A stretch of DNA of 32,982 nucleotides from Gammaproteobacteria bacterium (GCA_024641505.1 JAHECY010000042.1:1-32982); one strand, 5' to 3'; numbered from the stretch's first letter, positions 1 to 9,775 are shown. Notes: generated by a model not told the origin, from the letters alone. Numbers and translations are program-made.

Positions 1-1809
1 CCGGGACGGGTCGAGGCTCTGCAAGAACTTGCTGTCGCCGATCAAGCCGCGGATATCCCGGCCGGTGGCGTCGATGATGCGTTGCACCACGGGATAGCTT
101 TCCGGGTGCACGCTGGAATTGTCCAGCGGATTGTCGCCGCCGACGACACGCAGGAAGCCACCGGCCTGTTCGTACGCTTTGGCGCCCATGCGCGGTACTT
201 TGAGGATTTGCGCGCGATTCTTGAAAGCGCCGTGTTCGTTGCGATACTGCACGATGTTCTCCGCCAGCGAGGCGGCCAGGCCCGCGACCCGTGACAATAA
301 CTGCGGTGAGGCGCTGTTAATGTCAACGCCTACGGCGTTTACGCAGTCTTCCACTACCGCGTCGAGTTTGCGCGCCAGTTGCGTCTGGCCGACGTCATGC
401 TGGTATTGGCCGACACCGATGGATTTCGGGTCGATTTTCACCAGTTCCGCCAGCGGATCCTGCAGACGGCGCGCGATGGACACGGCGCCGCGCAGTGACA
501 CATCGAGCTCGGGCAATTCCTTGGAGGCCAGTTCCGATGCCGAATACACCGAGGCGCCGGCTTCGGAAACCACGACCTTGCGTGCGTTGAGTTGGGAATA
601 TTTCTGCAACAGTTCGGCCGCGAGCTTGTCCGTTTCCCGGGAAGCGGTGCCGTTACCGATGGCGATGAGTTTCACCTGGTGCTTGATGCATAACGCCGCC
701 AGCACTTCGCGCGCCATATCCCATTGGTTTTTAGGCACGTGCGGGTAGATGGTGGCGGTGTCCAGCACCTTGCCGGTATCGCTCACCACCGCCACTTTGA
801 CCCCGGTGCGCAGACCCGGGTCCAGGCCCATGGTACTGTGGTTGCCGGCCGGCGCCGCTAGCAGCAGATCGCGCAGATTGTGGGCGAAGACATTGATGGC
901 TTCATCGGATGCGGCTTCCTTGAGGCGCGTTTTTAATTCCACTTCCAGGCTGCCGCTGATGCGTACACGCCATGCCCAGCGCACCGATTCCTGCAGCCAA
1001 TGGTCGGCGGCGCGGCCACGATCAACAATGGAGAAATGACCGGCGATCATGTCTTCGCAGGGATGACGCGCTTGTGTTTCGACGTCGCTCAACTGCAGGT
1101 ATAAGTTGAGTATGCCTTCGTTACGGCCCCGGAACATGGCCAAACCGCGGTGTGAGGGAATTTTGTTGATGGCTTCGCAGAAATCGAAATAGTCGGCGAA
1201 CTTCTTGCCTTCGTCTTCCTTGCCTTTGACCACTTTCGACACCAGCATGCCCTGCGACCAGAGAAATTCGCGCATGCGTCCCAGCAGCGGCGCGTCTTCG
1301 GAGAATATTTCCATCAAGATCTGACGCGCGCCGTCCAGCGCCGCGGCATTGTCGGCGACGCCTTTGTCGACGTCGATAAAGCCGGCAGCGGTTGCTGCCG
1401 GGTCCAGCGTGGCATCCTTGAGCAAGGCCAGCGCCAGGGGTTCGAGTCCGGCCTCACGGGCGATTTGAGCCTTGGTGCGCCGCTTTTTCTTGTAAGGCAG
1501 GTACAGGTCTTCGAGCGTGCTTTTAGTATCGGCGGCCAGTAACGACTGCTGCAGTTCCTTGGTGAGTTTGCCCTGTTCCTCGATGCTTTTGATAATGGCG
1601 CCGCGGCGCTCATCCAGTTCCCGGATATAGATCAGGCGCTCCGCCAGGTGGCGTAGCTGGGTGTCATCAAGACCGCCGGTCACCTCTTTGCGGTAACGGG
1701 CGATGAAGGGTACGGTGGCGCCGTCATCGATCAACTGTATGGCGTTGGCGACTTGTTGTTCCTGCACGGCAAGTTCCGTGGCGATACGAAAACTGGGGGA
1801 CTGCATCAT
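1..1809 (-). CDS. tex: Tex family RNA-binding transcription accessory protein (3' end outside window)
   Basis: Tex is a cytoplasmic nucleic-acid-binding protein linked to transcription. The visible 603 codons begin with MMQSPSF and run in frame to the left edge, so about the last fifth of a protein of roughly 770-780 residues is missing, including the expected S1 RNA-binding domain. Seen: a Tex N-terminal helical region ([18 protein letters not shown] near residues 27-44), a YqgF/RNase H-like domain from about residue 326 ([15 protein letters not shown]), and helix-hairpin-helix segments around 490-545 ([20 protein letters not shown], then [20 protein letters not shown]). The start at 1809 has AGGAG seven bases upstream; a second ATG follows directly at 1806. 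The family call is secure; the precise cellular role of Tex is poorly defined. Confidence 0.95.
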   Translation of the reverse strand, partial: MMQSPSFRIATELAVQEQQVANAIQLIDDGATVPFIARYRKEVTGGLDDTQLRHLAERLIYIRELDERRGAIIKSIEEQGKLTKELQQSLLAADTKSTLEDLYLPYKKKRRTKAQIAREAGLEPLALALLKDATLDPAATAAGFIDVDKGVADNAAALDGARQILMEIFSEDAPLLGRMREFLWSQGMLVSKVVKGKEDEGKKFADYFDFCEAINKIPSHRGLAMFRGRNEGILNLYLQLSDVETQARHPCEDMIAGHFSIVDRGRAADHWLQESVRWAWRVRISGSLEVELKTRLKEAASDEAINVFAHNLRDLLLAAPAGNHSTMGLDPGLRTGVKVAVVSDTGKVLDTATIYPHVPKNQWDMAREVLAALCIKHQVKLIAIGNGTASRETDKLAAELLQKYSQLNARKVVVSEAGASVYSASELASKELPELDVSLRGAVSIARRLQDPLAELVKIDPKSIGVGQYQHDVGQTQLARKLDAVVEDCVNAVGVDINSASPQLLSRVAGLAASLAENIVQYRNEHGAFKNRAQILKVPRMGAKAYEQAGGFLRVVGGDNPLDNSSVHPESYPVVQRIIDATGRDIRGLIGDSKFLQSLDPSR

Positions 1810-1930
1810 TACCGAGCTCCTGGACTGCGGGGGAAACGCAGCAGATTTTAGCACAGCAAGACCTCGGGAAGGCGTGGGTTCCAGGTGTGGTTGCTGTACA
1901 TTTGGGCGCTCGGCTGGTGTTCGACCGGGG

Positions 1931-2341
1931 CTATTTTTTAGGGGATTTGAGTTTGATTTTGGGTGGGTAGAGCCGTAAATGCTTATCGTGCAGGGAAAAA
2001 GGCTGGTCGGTATCGAGTTCCAGGTTAACAAAATCTTTCAGGTCAAGACCCGGCAGCGGTGGCGGAGTTGGGGCGCTCAGCCATTTTCCCTGTTGCAGAT
2101 AAAAGTACACATTTCGGTTGATGTCGAAATAAATTTCTGCGCCGGGATAATAGCGATAGCCGTGCTTGGCACGGTAGCCATGGGCGGGTGCGTGGGCGGG
2201 TGGGCCCTTGGCGAACAGCAGCATGCCATTGTCCGGATGGGCGGCCGCTACCGGCGACAATCCCGAGATGGCCAGTGCCGCGCATGCCGTTGCTGCCACA
2301 AGGTGTTTCTGCCAGTGCATTCGGTTTAGTTCCGGGGTCAT
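1931..2341 (-). CDS. small secreted protein of unknown function
   Basis: I cannot assign a function. The protein (136 residues from this ATG) has a charged N-terminus, a hydrophobic segment and an AAA cleavage site before HPDNG, so it is probably exported by Sec. The mature part is rich in His, Pro, Tyr and Lys, with a Tyr-rich stretch ([20 protein letters not shown]) ending in QQGKW, a pattern found in small exported proteins of unknown function in proteobacteria. It ends in a basic tail (KIKLKSPKK). The start is uncertain: ATG at 2341 or 2320, both without a strong ribosome site; a TTG at 2380 is also in frame. It lies 43 bases downstream of pilU on the same strand and may share its transcript. 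Confidence 0.65.
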   Translation of the reverse strand: MTPELNRMHWQKHLVAATACAALAISGLSPVAAAHPDNGMLLFAKGPPAHAPAHGYRAKHGYRYYPGAEIYFDINRNVYFYLQQGKWLSAPTPPPLPGLDLKDFVNLELDTDQPFSLHDKHLRLYPPKIKLKSPKK

Positions 2342-2384
2342 GTCGGTAACATGATAATGCCGGCTGCCATGAAAATACAATGCA

Positions 2385-3521
2385 TCAGTTCGCCGCGGCC
2401 GTTTCCGTGTCCTCCTCGGTATGGTTTACCAGGCTGAGGCCCGAGCTGGCGACTTTGTCCTTGCCCTTGCTGAGATTGATTTGCAGGCGCACATTGTTTT
2501 GCGAATCGGCATTTTTAACCGCTTCATCTTCGGTGATCTTGCCTTCGCGAAACAGCTTGAGCAAGGCCTGGTCGAAGGTTTGCATGCCGATGCCGGTGGA
2601 TTTCTCCATAACTTCCTTGATCAGGGACACTTCGCCTTTGTAGATCAACTCCTGTACCCGTGGCGAGCCCAGCAGAATTTCGATGGCGGCCGCCCGTTTG
2701 CCGTCCACCGTGGGGATCAGGCGTTGCGATACAAACGCCTGCAGGTTCAACGACAAATCCGTAAACAACTGGTTGTGGCGTTCCTCGGGAAAGAAGTTGA
2801 TGATGCGATCCAGTGCCTGGTTGGCGTTGTTGGCGTGCAGCGTGGAAATGGCCAGGTGACCGGTTTCCGCGAAGGCCAGGGCGTATTCCATGGTTTCCGC
2901 ATCGCGGATCTCGCCGATCAGAATCACATCCGGAGCCTGACGCAGGGTGTTCTTCAGTGCTTTTTCGAAGGAATCCGTATCGACGCCCACTTCCCGCTGA
3001 CTGATGATGGATTTCTTGTGATTATGAAGATACTCGATCGGGTCTTCGATAGTGATGATGTGGCCGCCGGTAGTGCTGTTACGATGATCGATCAAGGCCG
3101 CCAGAGAGGTGGACTTGCCCGAGCCGGTACCGCCGACGAACAATACCAAACCCCGTTTTACGGTGATGACTTTCTTCAGTACCGGCGGCAGGCCCAGCTT
3201 ATCCGCATTGGGTATCTCGGTTTTAATGTTGCGCACCACCAGCGCGATATTGTTTCGTTGCTGATAGATGTTGATACGGAAGCGGCCAATACCCGGCTCG
3301 GAGATCGCCAGGTTCATTTCCGGGGAGTGTTCGAACTGTTTTTGCTGTTCCTCATTCATTACCTGATAGGCGATTTCCTTGGTGCGAAACACCGTGAGCG
3401 TCCCCTGCTCAATGGGTTTCAGGGTGCCCTGGAATTTGGCGCTGGGCGGAGCGTTAGGGATGAGATATAAATCGGAGCCGTCGTTTTTAACGAGAATTTT
3501 CAGATAATCTTTGAAATCCAT
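2385..3521 (-). CDS. pilU: type IV pilus retraction ATPase, PilU subfamily
   Basis: A cytoplasmic hexameric ATPase of the PilT/PilU family that helps depolymerise type IV pili for twitching motility. The 378-residue product has Walker A GGTGSGKS (130-137), the Asp box IITIEDPIEY (155-164), the Walker B region VILIGEIRD (199-207) and the His box STLHANN (226-232). PilU is preferred over PilT because of the length, the N-terminus (MDFKDYLKILVKNDGSDLYL), the absence of the PilT AIRNLIRE-type motif, and an acidic C-terminal extension (HTEEDTETAAAN). GGGGGAG precedes the ATG. In many gammaproteobacteria pilT lies directly upstream of pilU; here the upstream 430 bases hold no gene and the next gene is ppnN, so pilT must be elsewhere or absent. 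Confidence 0.93.
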   Translation of the reverse strand: MDFKDYLKILVKNDGSDLYLIPNAPPSAKFQGTLKPIEQGTLTVFRTKEIAYQVMNEEQQKQFEHSPEMNLAISEPGIGRFRINIYQQRNNIALVVRNIKTEIPNADKLGLPPVLKKVITVKRGLVLFVGGTGSGKSTSLAALIDHRNSTTGGHIITIEDPIEYLHNHKKSIISQREVGVDTDSFEKALKNTLRQAPDVILIGEIRDAETMEYALAFAETGHLAISTLHANNANQALDRIINFFPEERHNQLFTDLSLNLQAFVSQRLIPTVDGKRAAAIEILLGSPRVQELIYKGEVSLIKEVMEKSTGIGMQTFDQALLKLFREGKITEDEAVKNADSQNNVRLQINLSKGKDKVASSGLSLVNHTEEDTETAAAN

Positions 3522-3950
3522 TGGTCTCCCCCGAGTAACTAGTTGATTGCCTGGCTTATGTATTACGGCGCCGCCTCGGTTGTAGCGTCCGGAGGTCCGG
3601 GTGCTTTAACATTTTTTCGTGATAAGGCAGCGCAAAAAAAATTATTTGACGTCGGTTGCGGGAATGGCAGGGAAGCGCTTGACAGTTGCGTGGGCCCGGT
3701 TGCGCTTGATTCCGGGTTTTGGGATGGCTACGCCATTGATTCTTATGATTAATGATGCGTGGTTGTGGCGGTTTGAGGCGGCCGCGCCATGGGTTGTATA
3801 TATAGTATAGATGGATTACGGGTCACTGGCATGGCGGCTCATGGGCGTGCCAGGAACGGATGGTGGTGCCGGTGACGGCATCCCTGATATTTTCAGGCGG
3901 CGGTTACTGGATAGCGTAACGGTGGCGTATCGCCGCACCCATGAGTCTGG
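3522..3950. other. intergenic region pilU / ppnN, no convincing gene
   Basis: This 429-base gap lies between ppnN (ends 3951) and pilU (starts 3521), both on the minus strand. It must hold the pilU promoter, but I cannot place it with confidence. Two short plus-strand frames (3543-3752 and 3619-3810) lack ribosome sites and are probably chance. One contains the string LFDVGCGNGREA, which resembles motif I of SAM methyltransferases; nothing after it continues that fold. An A8 run is present near 3636-3643. Confidence 0.5.
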
Positions 3951-5321
3951 CTATTTCACGATGCGATAGCAGGGGGAGTAGTGCTTGCCCGGAAGTTTCA
4001 TGCGATGTTGCTGCACGAAAAACTGGAGCAAGGCATCCAGCGGTTCCATGATCGAAGGTTCACCACGGATTTCAAACAAGCCGTGCTGTTCGATGGCGCG
4101 AATACCTTCGTCCTTGACATTACCGGCGACGATGCCCGAAAACGCTTTGCGCAGATTGGCCGCCAGTAAATGACTGTCCTGGTTCTTGTGCAGTTCCAGA
4201 TTGTGCATGTTTTCGTGGGTTGGCACGAACGGGGTTTGCAGTTCCTGTTCAATTTTCAGCAGCCAGTTGAAGTAGTACGCGTCGCCCTTGGCGCGGCGGT
4301 ACTCACGTACCAGGTCAATGCCCTTGACCATTTCCCGGGCGACGCTGGCGGGCTCATTGATGATGATCTTGTAGCGTTTGCGCGCTTCCTGGCCCAGGAT
4401 ATTGCCGATGAACTGGTCGATTTCACGAAAATAGTCGGCGGCATCTTCTGGCCCGGTGAAAATCAGCGGGAACGGTATGCCTTTGTTGTCCGGATGCAGC
4501 AAGATGCCGATGGCGTAGAGTATTTCTTCCGCGGTACCAACACCGCCGGGGAACACCACGATACCGTGACCGGTTCTGACAAAAGCTTCCAGGCGTTTTT
4601 CGATGTCCGGCATGATCACCAGGTCGTTGACGATGGGGTTGGGTGACTCCGCGGCGATAATTCCCGGCTCGGTAATGCCCAGATACTGGCCGTTGGTGAT
4701 GCGTTGTTTGGCGTGGCCGATGGTGGCGCCTTTCATCGGACCCTTCATGGCGCCGGGACCACAACCCGTGCAGATATCCAGGCCGCGTAGGCCCATTTCA
4801 TGCCCCACTTCCTTGGTGTATTCATATTCCTTGCGCGAAATGGAATGACCGCCCCAGCAAACCACCAAATTGGGCTGGGCATTGGGGCGCAGAATTTTCG
4901 CGTTACGCAATATGTGAAATACCGCGTTGGTGATGCCGGCGGAATTCGTGATATCGAATTTGGGATTATTGTTGATTTCATCGTCAACATAGATAATGTC
5001 GCGCAACACCGCGAACAGGTGTTCGTTGATGCCCCTGATCATCTTGTGATCGACAAAGGCGCTGACGGGCGCGCCGATGACTTCCAGTTTGATGCCGCGT
5101 TCAACGGGAATGATGCGAATGTCGAAAGATCGGTACCGTTCCAGCAGTTCCTTGCCGTTGTCCATGTAATTGCCGCAATTCAGCACCGCCAGGGAACAAT
5201 TTCGGAAGGTGTTGTACAACCCACCCTGACTGGTGTCCAGTAAACGGCCGACTTCCAGTTTGGAAAGAATATCCAGGCGGCCCATTGGGGAGATGCGGGC
5301 GTCGATTACGTCATATTTCAT
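3951..5321 (-). CDS. ppnN: pyrimidine/purine nucleotide 5'-monophosphate nucleosidase PpnN
   Basis: PpnN (formerly YgdH) cleaves nucleoside monophosphates to base and ribose 5-phosphate; in E. coli it is allosterically controlled by (p)ppGpp. The product (456 residues from this start, E. coli 454) matches the family throughout: FRNCSLAVLN, CWGGHS, CTGCGPGAM, MPDIEKRLEAFVR and the LOG-type Rossmann signature FPGGVGTAEE, then RAFSGIVAGNVK and a C-terminal QHRMKLPG motif. The start MKYDVIDARISP is chosen because it aligns with the E. coli N-terminus. An upstream ATG at 5390 would add a basic 23-residue leader encoded partly by an A9 run (5333-5341). Neither start has a clear ribosome site. It is followed by a long gap and then pilU; no operon partner is evident. 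Confidence 0.92.
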   Translation of the reverse strand: MKYDVIDARISPMGRLDILSKLEVGRLLDTSQGGLYNTFRNCSLAVLNCGNYMDNGKELLERYRSFDIRIIPVERGIKLEVIGAPVSAFVDHKMIRGINEHLFAVLRDIIYVDDEINNNPKFDITNSAGITNAVFHILRNAKILRPNAQPNLVVCWGGHSISRKEYEYTKEVGHEMGLRGLDICTGCGPGAMKGPMKGATIGHAKQRITNGQYLGITEPGIIAAESPNPIVNDLVIMPDIEKRLEAFVRTGHGIVVFPGGVGTAEEILYAIGILLHPDNKGIPFPLIFTGPEDAADYFREIDQFIGNILGQEARKRYKIIINEPASVAREMVKGIDLVREYRRAKGDAYYFNWLLKIEQELQTPFVPTHENMHNLELHKNQDSHLLAANLRKAFSGIVAGNVKDEGIRAIEQHGLFEIRGEPSIMEPLDALLQFFVQQHRMKLPGKHYSPCYRIVK

Positions 5322-5809
5322 GGGGTTCGTTGGCTTTTTTTTTGTGCCGGGATGTTTGATGCGGCGGATATTGTCGGCTGAAATACTCATAAAGGGCAAG
5401 ATCGTTTTTAATAAATGTTCGGCCTCTTGGTTGCCGGTGTACTGAGTACCTGCCGGCGATACCAGGTGGGTTGTCAGAGTGGAAGCGCGCCCCGATCATG
5501 CTGGTACAGATGCGCTGGTCATCGTCACTATAAGTATATCGGCAGCAGCGCTCCCGGACTTCAATGCGCGTGTGACGCCGGATGTACGAGCGCACCAATG
5601 ATTCCGCCTGGATCGACTGTCGCAGCCCGCGACCCTGCAGGAGTCCGGTTGCCATCGTGGCGCATGTGTCACCGCAAGCGATGAAAATGTTGCGTGGGCG
5701 ACAGTCTATTATCGCGACGGCATAAAGGATTTACCCGGTACTGTCTGTTAGCATACGATACTTGCGCAAGCTTGTAACCGAGAACTTCCGACCAGGAGCA
5801 ATACCCACC
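5322..5809. other. divergent intergenic region ppnN / lipoprotein gene
   Basis: Nearly 490 bases separate ppnN (minus) from the propeller lipoprotein (plus). Promoters of both must lie here, but no strong -35/-10 pair stands out. Open frames present (5311-5655 minus, 5415-5684 plus) have no recognisable domain and unusual composition. No repeat or RNA gene was recognised. Confidence 0.45.
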
Positions 5810-6925
5810 ATGGATCGCGCCAAGGCTTACCGTTTCCTTCCCTGCTTACTTTGCCGTTGGCTGGTGGTGAGCGTGTTGCTGACGGCGGTTGCTTGCGCCG
5901 GTGGTGGTAGCAGCGGCGATGAGGGTGGTGCAAGCGGCGGTACCGGCGAGCGCGGCGCCGGTGATGGCGCAGACGATAACGGCGGTGGCGGCGCCTCCGG
6001 CGGCACCGGCACCGGCACCGGTACCGGAGCTGGCACCGACGCTAACGGCACCACGGGCCCGGCTGGTCCCGGGACCAACGAGGACGGCTATCGCAATACG
6101 GGTAGCGACAAATGGCAAGTCATGAATTCCGGCACCTTCAACACCTTGGCCAATGTCTGGGGCACCGCGGCAAACAGTCTCTATGCCGTGGGTATCCAAG
6201 GTACGCTCGTGCATTACGACGGCCAGACCTGGACACCGACCACGCTGGACACCGAGCTGCCGTTCACCGATGTGTGGGGCAGCTCGGACCGGGATGTCTA
6301 CGCCGTGGGTTTGGGAAAGAGCTATCACTACGACGGTGTCTCCTGGAGTGCTTTTACGCATCCCAGTGAGCAGGGGCTGAGCAGTGTTTGGCTGAGTGGG
6401 CCCCGGGACATCTACGTTTTGGACGCGGCGGACCGGATCTATCACAGCATCGATGGCAAACGCTGGGACCTCGTGTATGACGACTCCGACTCCGTAGTGT
6501 TGGATCTCTACCAGGTGCGGGGTAGCGCCGCGGATGATATTTATGTGGCGGGCGCACCCAGTTTGCATTTTGATGGCGCGCGCTGGTCGCTGGTGGATAT
6601 CGGTACCGCCACCAATAGTTCCCAAAGCGTCTGGGTGAACAATGCCAGCGACGTATACTACCTGGTTTACGACGATGTTTACCATTTCGACGGTAACGGC
6701 TGGTCCGCGTCTCATACCGCCGCCAATACCTACATGAAGCGCATCTGGGCGGCGTCCATGAGCGCCATCGTCGTCGTCGGCGACGGCGTGTTTCGTTACG
6801 ACGGCGCGTCCTGGACGTCTGATATCGATCGTACTACCGGCAATATTTATGGTGTCTGGGGTGCCTCGGCCACGCAAGTATTCGGCGTCGGTCAGGCCGG
6901 CCGCGCCATCATTTTTGTGCCGTAA
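5810..6925 (+). CDS. putative lipoprotein with seven-repeat beta-propeller-like domain
   Basis: Function unknown. From the ATG at 5810 the product has 371 residues: a hydrophobic signal region ending in LLTAVAC with Cys29 as a plausible lipidation site, a flexible Gly/Thr/Ala/Asp linker to about residue 100 (including GTGTGTGTGAGT), then seven repeats of about 35-45 residues. Each repeat has the pattern VWG-x(5)-D/S-VYAVG...YHYDG-x-x-W. Repeats of the type 'WG...DVYAVG...HYDG..W' are common in large families of secreted myxobacterial and other proteobacterial proteins. Seven units fit a seven-bladed propeller exposed outside the inner membrane, perhaps binding a partner or polymer (inference). 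The TTG at 5762 is rejected as the start; GGAG lies about 12 bases before the ATG. The stop is followed by a palindromic terminator. Confidence 0.8.
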   Translation: MDRAKAYRFLPCLLCRWLVVSVLLTAVACAGGGSSGDEGGASGGTGERGAGDGADDNGGGGASGGTGTGTGTGAGTDANGTTGPAGPGTNEDGYRNTGSDKWQVMNSGTFNTLANVWGTAANSLYAVGIQGTLVHYDGQTWTPTTLDTELPFTDVWGSSDRDVYAVGLGKSYHYDGVSWSAFTHPSEQGLSSVWLSGPRDIYVLDAADRIYHSIDGKRWDLVYDDSDSVVLDLYQVRGSAADDIYVAGAPSLHFDGARWSLVDIGTATNSSQSVWVNNASDVYYLVYDDVYHFDGNGWSASHTAANTYMKRIWAASMSAIVVVGDGVFRYDGASWTSDIDRTTGNIYGVWGASATQVFGVGQAGRAIIFVP

Positions 6926-6949
6926 GGCGCGTATTACGCACCGGTTTTT
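6926..6949 (+). terminator. palindromic hairpin plus T-run after the lipoprotein gene
   Basis: The stem GGCGCGTA/TACGCACC (one internal mismatch) is followed by GG and five T. It starts immediately after the TAA of the lipoprotein gene. It is a copy of the palindrome also found at 6987-7001 and 29308-29322. Confidence 0.6.
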
Positions 6950-6986
6950 ACGATGTCTGCGCGGCTTCGTTATAGAAAATTGCGTG

Positions 6987-7001
6987 GTGCGTATTACGCA
7001 C
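6987..7001 (-). repeat. intergenic palindrome GTGCGTATTACGCAC
   Basis: A perfect inverted repeat with 7-base arms around one T. It lies one base beyond the TAG of the transporter gene on the minus strand, so it can form a hairpin at the end of that transcript. No strong T-run follows on the minus strand (only ATTTT about 15 bases further). Together with the copy at 6927-6941 it gives two convergent palindromes in a 77-base gap. Confidence 0.7.
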
Positions 7002-7002
7002 T

Positions 7003-8436
7003 CTACAGCACCCTGGGTAACACCGTGAGGATGAAAAGCGTGATCAGCGCGGTACCCAGCAGGTTCAATCCGAAGCCCGCCTTCGCCATTTGCGGTATGG
7101 AGATCTGGCGGCTGCTGTAAACGATGGCGTTGGGGGGCGTGGCCACCGGTAGCATGAAGGCATAGGACGCGGCGACGGCGACCGCGGTCATGGTGATCAG
7201 GGGATTGATATCCATGGCCACCGCCAGCGCGCCCATGACCGGGATCATCAGCGAGGCCGTGGCGGTGTTGGATGTCACCTCGGTGAGAAACACCACGAGC
7301 AGCACGATGGTGGCGATTAACACAACCGCGTCCGTGCCCTGCAATACCACCAGCGCATTGGCCAGCCATTGGGTGAGGCCGCTGGCGCTGAAACCCTCAG
7401 CCAGAGCGAAACCGCCGCCAAACAGGATAATGATGTCCCAGGGAATGGTCACGGCGGTCTGCCAGTCGAGCAGAAACTTTCCCTGCTTGAAGTCGACCGG
7501 AATGATAAACAGCGCCACCGCGCCGGCCATGGCAATGGTCGAATCCGTTACCAGCTTCAGGCTGTCCAGCGTGATAAAGCCGCGCGTGATCCAGGCGCCG
7601 GCGACCAGAATGAAAATCGCCAGCACCATTTTTTCTTCCCGCTTCATGGCACCCAATTGCGACAACGCATCCCGGATAGCGCCGTGACCACCAAATTGTT
7701 CCAGGGCGGCGGTGGGGAACAGTATGCGAGTCAGGTACCACCAGGTGCATAGCAGCATGATGACCGATAAGGGCAGGGCGAACAGCATCCAGTCCGCGAA
7801 ACTGATGCTGATCCCGTAAGTTTTTTCCGCGATGCCCGCCAGGATGGCGTTGGGGGGGGTACCGATGAGGGTCGCGACGCCGCCGATGGACGCGGCATAA
7901 GCGATGCCCAGCATCAATGCCGTGCCGAACGGCGTGGCGCCTGCGGGGGCGGCAGCGCCGGCCGGCTGAATTTGCTTAATCACCGCCAAGCCGATGGTTA
8001 ACATCATCATGGCGGTGGCGGTATTGCTTACCCACATGGACAAAAAAGCGGTGGCGAGCATAAACCCCAGAATGATGCGCCGGGGCGTGGTGCCGATGAT
8101 AAGGATGGTGTGCAGGGCGATGCGTTTGTGCAGTTGCCATTTTTCAATGGTAACCGCGATCAGAAAACCGCCCATGAACAGATAGATCAGGTGATTGGCG
8201 TAGGCGCTGGTGACTTGCTGGGAGCTCATGACGCCCAGCAATGGGTACAGGGCAATGGGCAGCAACGCGGTGGCCGGAATCGGAATGGCTTCGGTAATCC
8301 ACCATACCGCCATCAGCACCGCGATCGCCGCTACCGCCATGGCCGCGGGCGACAGCATGGCGGGGGTGGGCAGGAGCAGCAGTAGCATAAACAGCGCCGG
8401 TCCCAGCAACAGACCGATCCAGCGACGCCGCTCCAT
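7003..8436 (-). CDS. DASS (SLC13) family sodium/anion or dicarboxylate symporter
   Basis: A 477-residue inner-membrane carrier with about a dozen hydrophobic segments. The DASS signature appears twice, as expected for the two-fold family fold: SMWVSNTATAMMM around residue 133 and TEVTSNTATASLMIP in the C-terminal half; the SNT motifs form the sodium and substrate sites. The N-terminal WWITEAIPIPATALLP segment and APPNAI/TPPNAI loops also fit. Substrates in this family include succinate, malate, citrate and sulfate; the sequence alone does not decide, but a position 46 bases downstream of citrate synthase on the same strand favours a TCA-cycle dicarboxylate (inference). GGCAGGTG precedes the ATG. 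Confidence 0.9.
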   Translation of the reverse strand: MERRRWIGLLLGPALFMLLLLLPTPAMLSPAAMAVAAIAVLMAVWWITEAIPIPATALLPIALYPLLGVMSSQQVTSAYANHLIYLFMGGFLIAVTIEKWQLHKRIALHTILIIGTTPRRIILGFMLATAFLSMWVSNTATAMMMLTIGLAVIKQIQPAGAAAPAGATPFGTALMLGIAYAASIGGVATLIGTPPNAILAGIAEKTYGISISFADWMLFALPLSVIMLLCTWWYLTRILFPTAALEQFGGHGAIRDALSQLGAMKREEKMVLAIFILVAGAWITRGFITLDSLKLVTDSTIAMAGAVALFIIPVDFKQGKFLLDWQTAVTIPWDIIILFGGGFALAEGFSASGLTQWLANALVVLQGTDAVVLIATIVLLVVFLTEVTSNTATASLMIPVMGALAVAMDINPLITMTAVAVAASYAFMLPVATPPNAIVYSSRQISIPQMAKAGFGLNLLGTALITLFILTVLPRVL

Positions 8437-8482
8437 CAGCGCACCTGCCGTCGGTGAAGCGCCATCTCAGGTGCCGCTGCGG

Positions 8483-9775
8483 TTATTCCTGGCGTCGCGG
8501 ATAATCCCGCTTTGCTTCGCCGATATAGACTTGCCGGGGCCTGCCGATGCGCTGTTCTTCATCTTCCATCATCTCCATCCATTGGGCAATCCAGCCGGCG
8601 GTGCGCGCGATGGCGAAAATTACCGTGAACATATTCAGGGGAATGCCCAGGGCGCGCAGGATAATACCGGAATAAAAGTCAACGTTGGGGTAAAGTTTGC
8701 GCGCCTGAAAGTAATCGTCTTCCAGGGCGATACGCTCCAGTTCCATCGCGATTTCGAACAGCGGTTGATTTTCGCTGCCCTGTTCGCGTAACAGGGAGTG
8801 GCACATCTGGCGGATGATTTTCGCGCGCGGATCATAATTCTTGTAGATGCGATGGCCGAAACCCATGAGGCGGTAAGAATCGTTCTTGTCCTTGGCGCGA
8901 GCCACGAACTTGGCGATTTGTTTCGGGTCCTCGATTTCTTCCAGCATGTGGATGACCGCCTCATTGGCGCCGCCGTGAGCGGGGCCCCACAGACACGCAA
9001 TGCCCGCCGCCACGCTGGCGAAAGGATTGGCGCCGGAACTGCTGGCCAGACGTACCGTGGAGGTGCTGGCATTCTGCTCATGGTCCGCGTGCAAGATAAA
9101 GATCAGTTCCAGGGCCTGGACGGCGATGGGATTGATTTCAAAGGGGGTGCTGGGTATGGCGAACATCATGCGCAGAAAGTTTTCGACATAACCCAGAGAG
9201 TTTTGTGGATACATGAAGGGCTGGCCAATGGAGTACTTATAGCTGTCCGCGGCAATGGTTGGCATTTTGGCGATCAGCCGATGAGCGGAAATTGCTCGAT
9301 GTACCGGGTCGGCCACGTCGGTGGAATCATGATAGAACGCGGACAAGGCGCCGACCACGCCGACCATGATCGCCATGGGGTGTGCGTCATGGCGGAAGCC
9401 CGTGTAAAAACGCCGCAGTCCCTCGTGGATCATGGTGTGGCTGAGAATAATGCTATTGAAGTCTTCCATTTCCTGTTCGTTGGGTAATTCGCCATACAGC
9501 AGTAAATAGCTCACTTCGAGAAAATTGCTGTGCTCCGCCAGTTGTTCGATGGGATAGCCCCGGTACAGGAGCACGCCCGCTTCACCGTCGATGTAGGTGA
9601 TGGCGCTGCGGCAACTGGCAGTGGACATGAATCCCGGGTCATAGGTAAATGCCCCCATCTGGCTGCCCAGCTTACGGATGTCAATGCCCGGCGGACCCAT
9701 GGTGCCCTTGATCAGGGGCAGTTCCCCGGTTTTGCCGGTTTCGTTATTGGTGACAGTGACGGTAGGTTCCGCCAT
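8483..9775 (-). CDS. gltA: citrate synthase (type II)
   Basis: Condenses acetyl-CoA and oxaloacetate to citrate in the cytoplasm. The product has 430 residues (E. coli 427) with the bacterial type II layout: an N-terminal beta domain ([20 protein letters not shown]), the [10 protein letters not shown] segment, the catalytic His in [12 protein letters not shown], the [14 protein letters not shown] loop and the catalytic Asp in NVDFYSG. The start MAEPTVTV at 9775 has GGAGG six bases upstream, so in-frame extension up to 9868 is rejected. The transporter gene follows at 46 bases and may be co-transcribed. Type II enzymes are often NADH-regulated; that is family knowledge, not visible here. Confidence 0.97.
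   Translation of the reverse strand: MAEPTVTVTNNETGKTGELPLIKGTMGPPGIDIRKLGSQMGAFTYDPGFMSTASCRSAITYIDGEAGVLLYRGYPIEQLAEHSNFLEVSYLLLYGELPNEQEMEDFNSIILSHTMIHEGLRRFYTGFRHDAHPMAIMVGVVGALSAFYHDSTDVADPVHRAISAHRLIAKMPTIAADSYKYSIGQPFMYPQNSLGYVENFLRMMFAIPSTPFEINPIAVQALELIFILHADHEQNASTSTVRLASSSGANPFASVAAGIACLWGPAHGGANEAVIHMLEEIEDPKQIAKFVARAKDKNDSYRLMGFGHRIYKNYDPRAKIIRQMCHSLLREQGSENQPLFEIAMELERIALEDDYFQARKLYPNVDFYSGIILRALGIPLNMFTVIFAIARTAGWIAQWMEMMEDEEQRIGRPRQVYIGEAKRDYPRRQE

Noticed and set aside
2421-3470. 349-codon ORF antisense to pilU
   Set aside because: Entirely opposite a clear PilU gene with intact motifs; no domain seen.
3543-3752. Short plus-strand ORF with a methyltransferase-like string LFDVGCGNGREA
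   Set aside because: No ribosome site, only about 20 residues resemble motif I, and the rest does not continue a methyltransferase fold. Chance or a very old fragment.
5311-5655. Minus-strand ORF of 114 codons upstream of ppnN
   Set aside because: No recognised domain, Arg-rich composition, no ribosome site, and it runs into the ppnN start in another frame.
5846-7369. 507-codon ORF antisense to the lipoprotein and transporter genes
   Set aside because: Low-complexity His/Gly/Ala-rich product opposite two convincing genes; long antisense frames are expected in GC-rich coding DNA.
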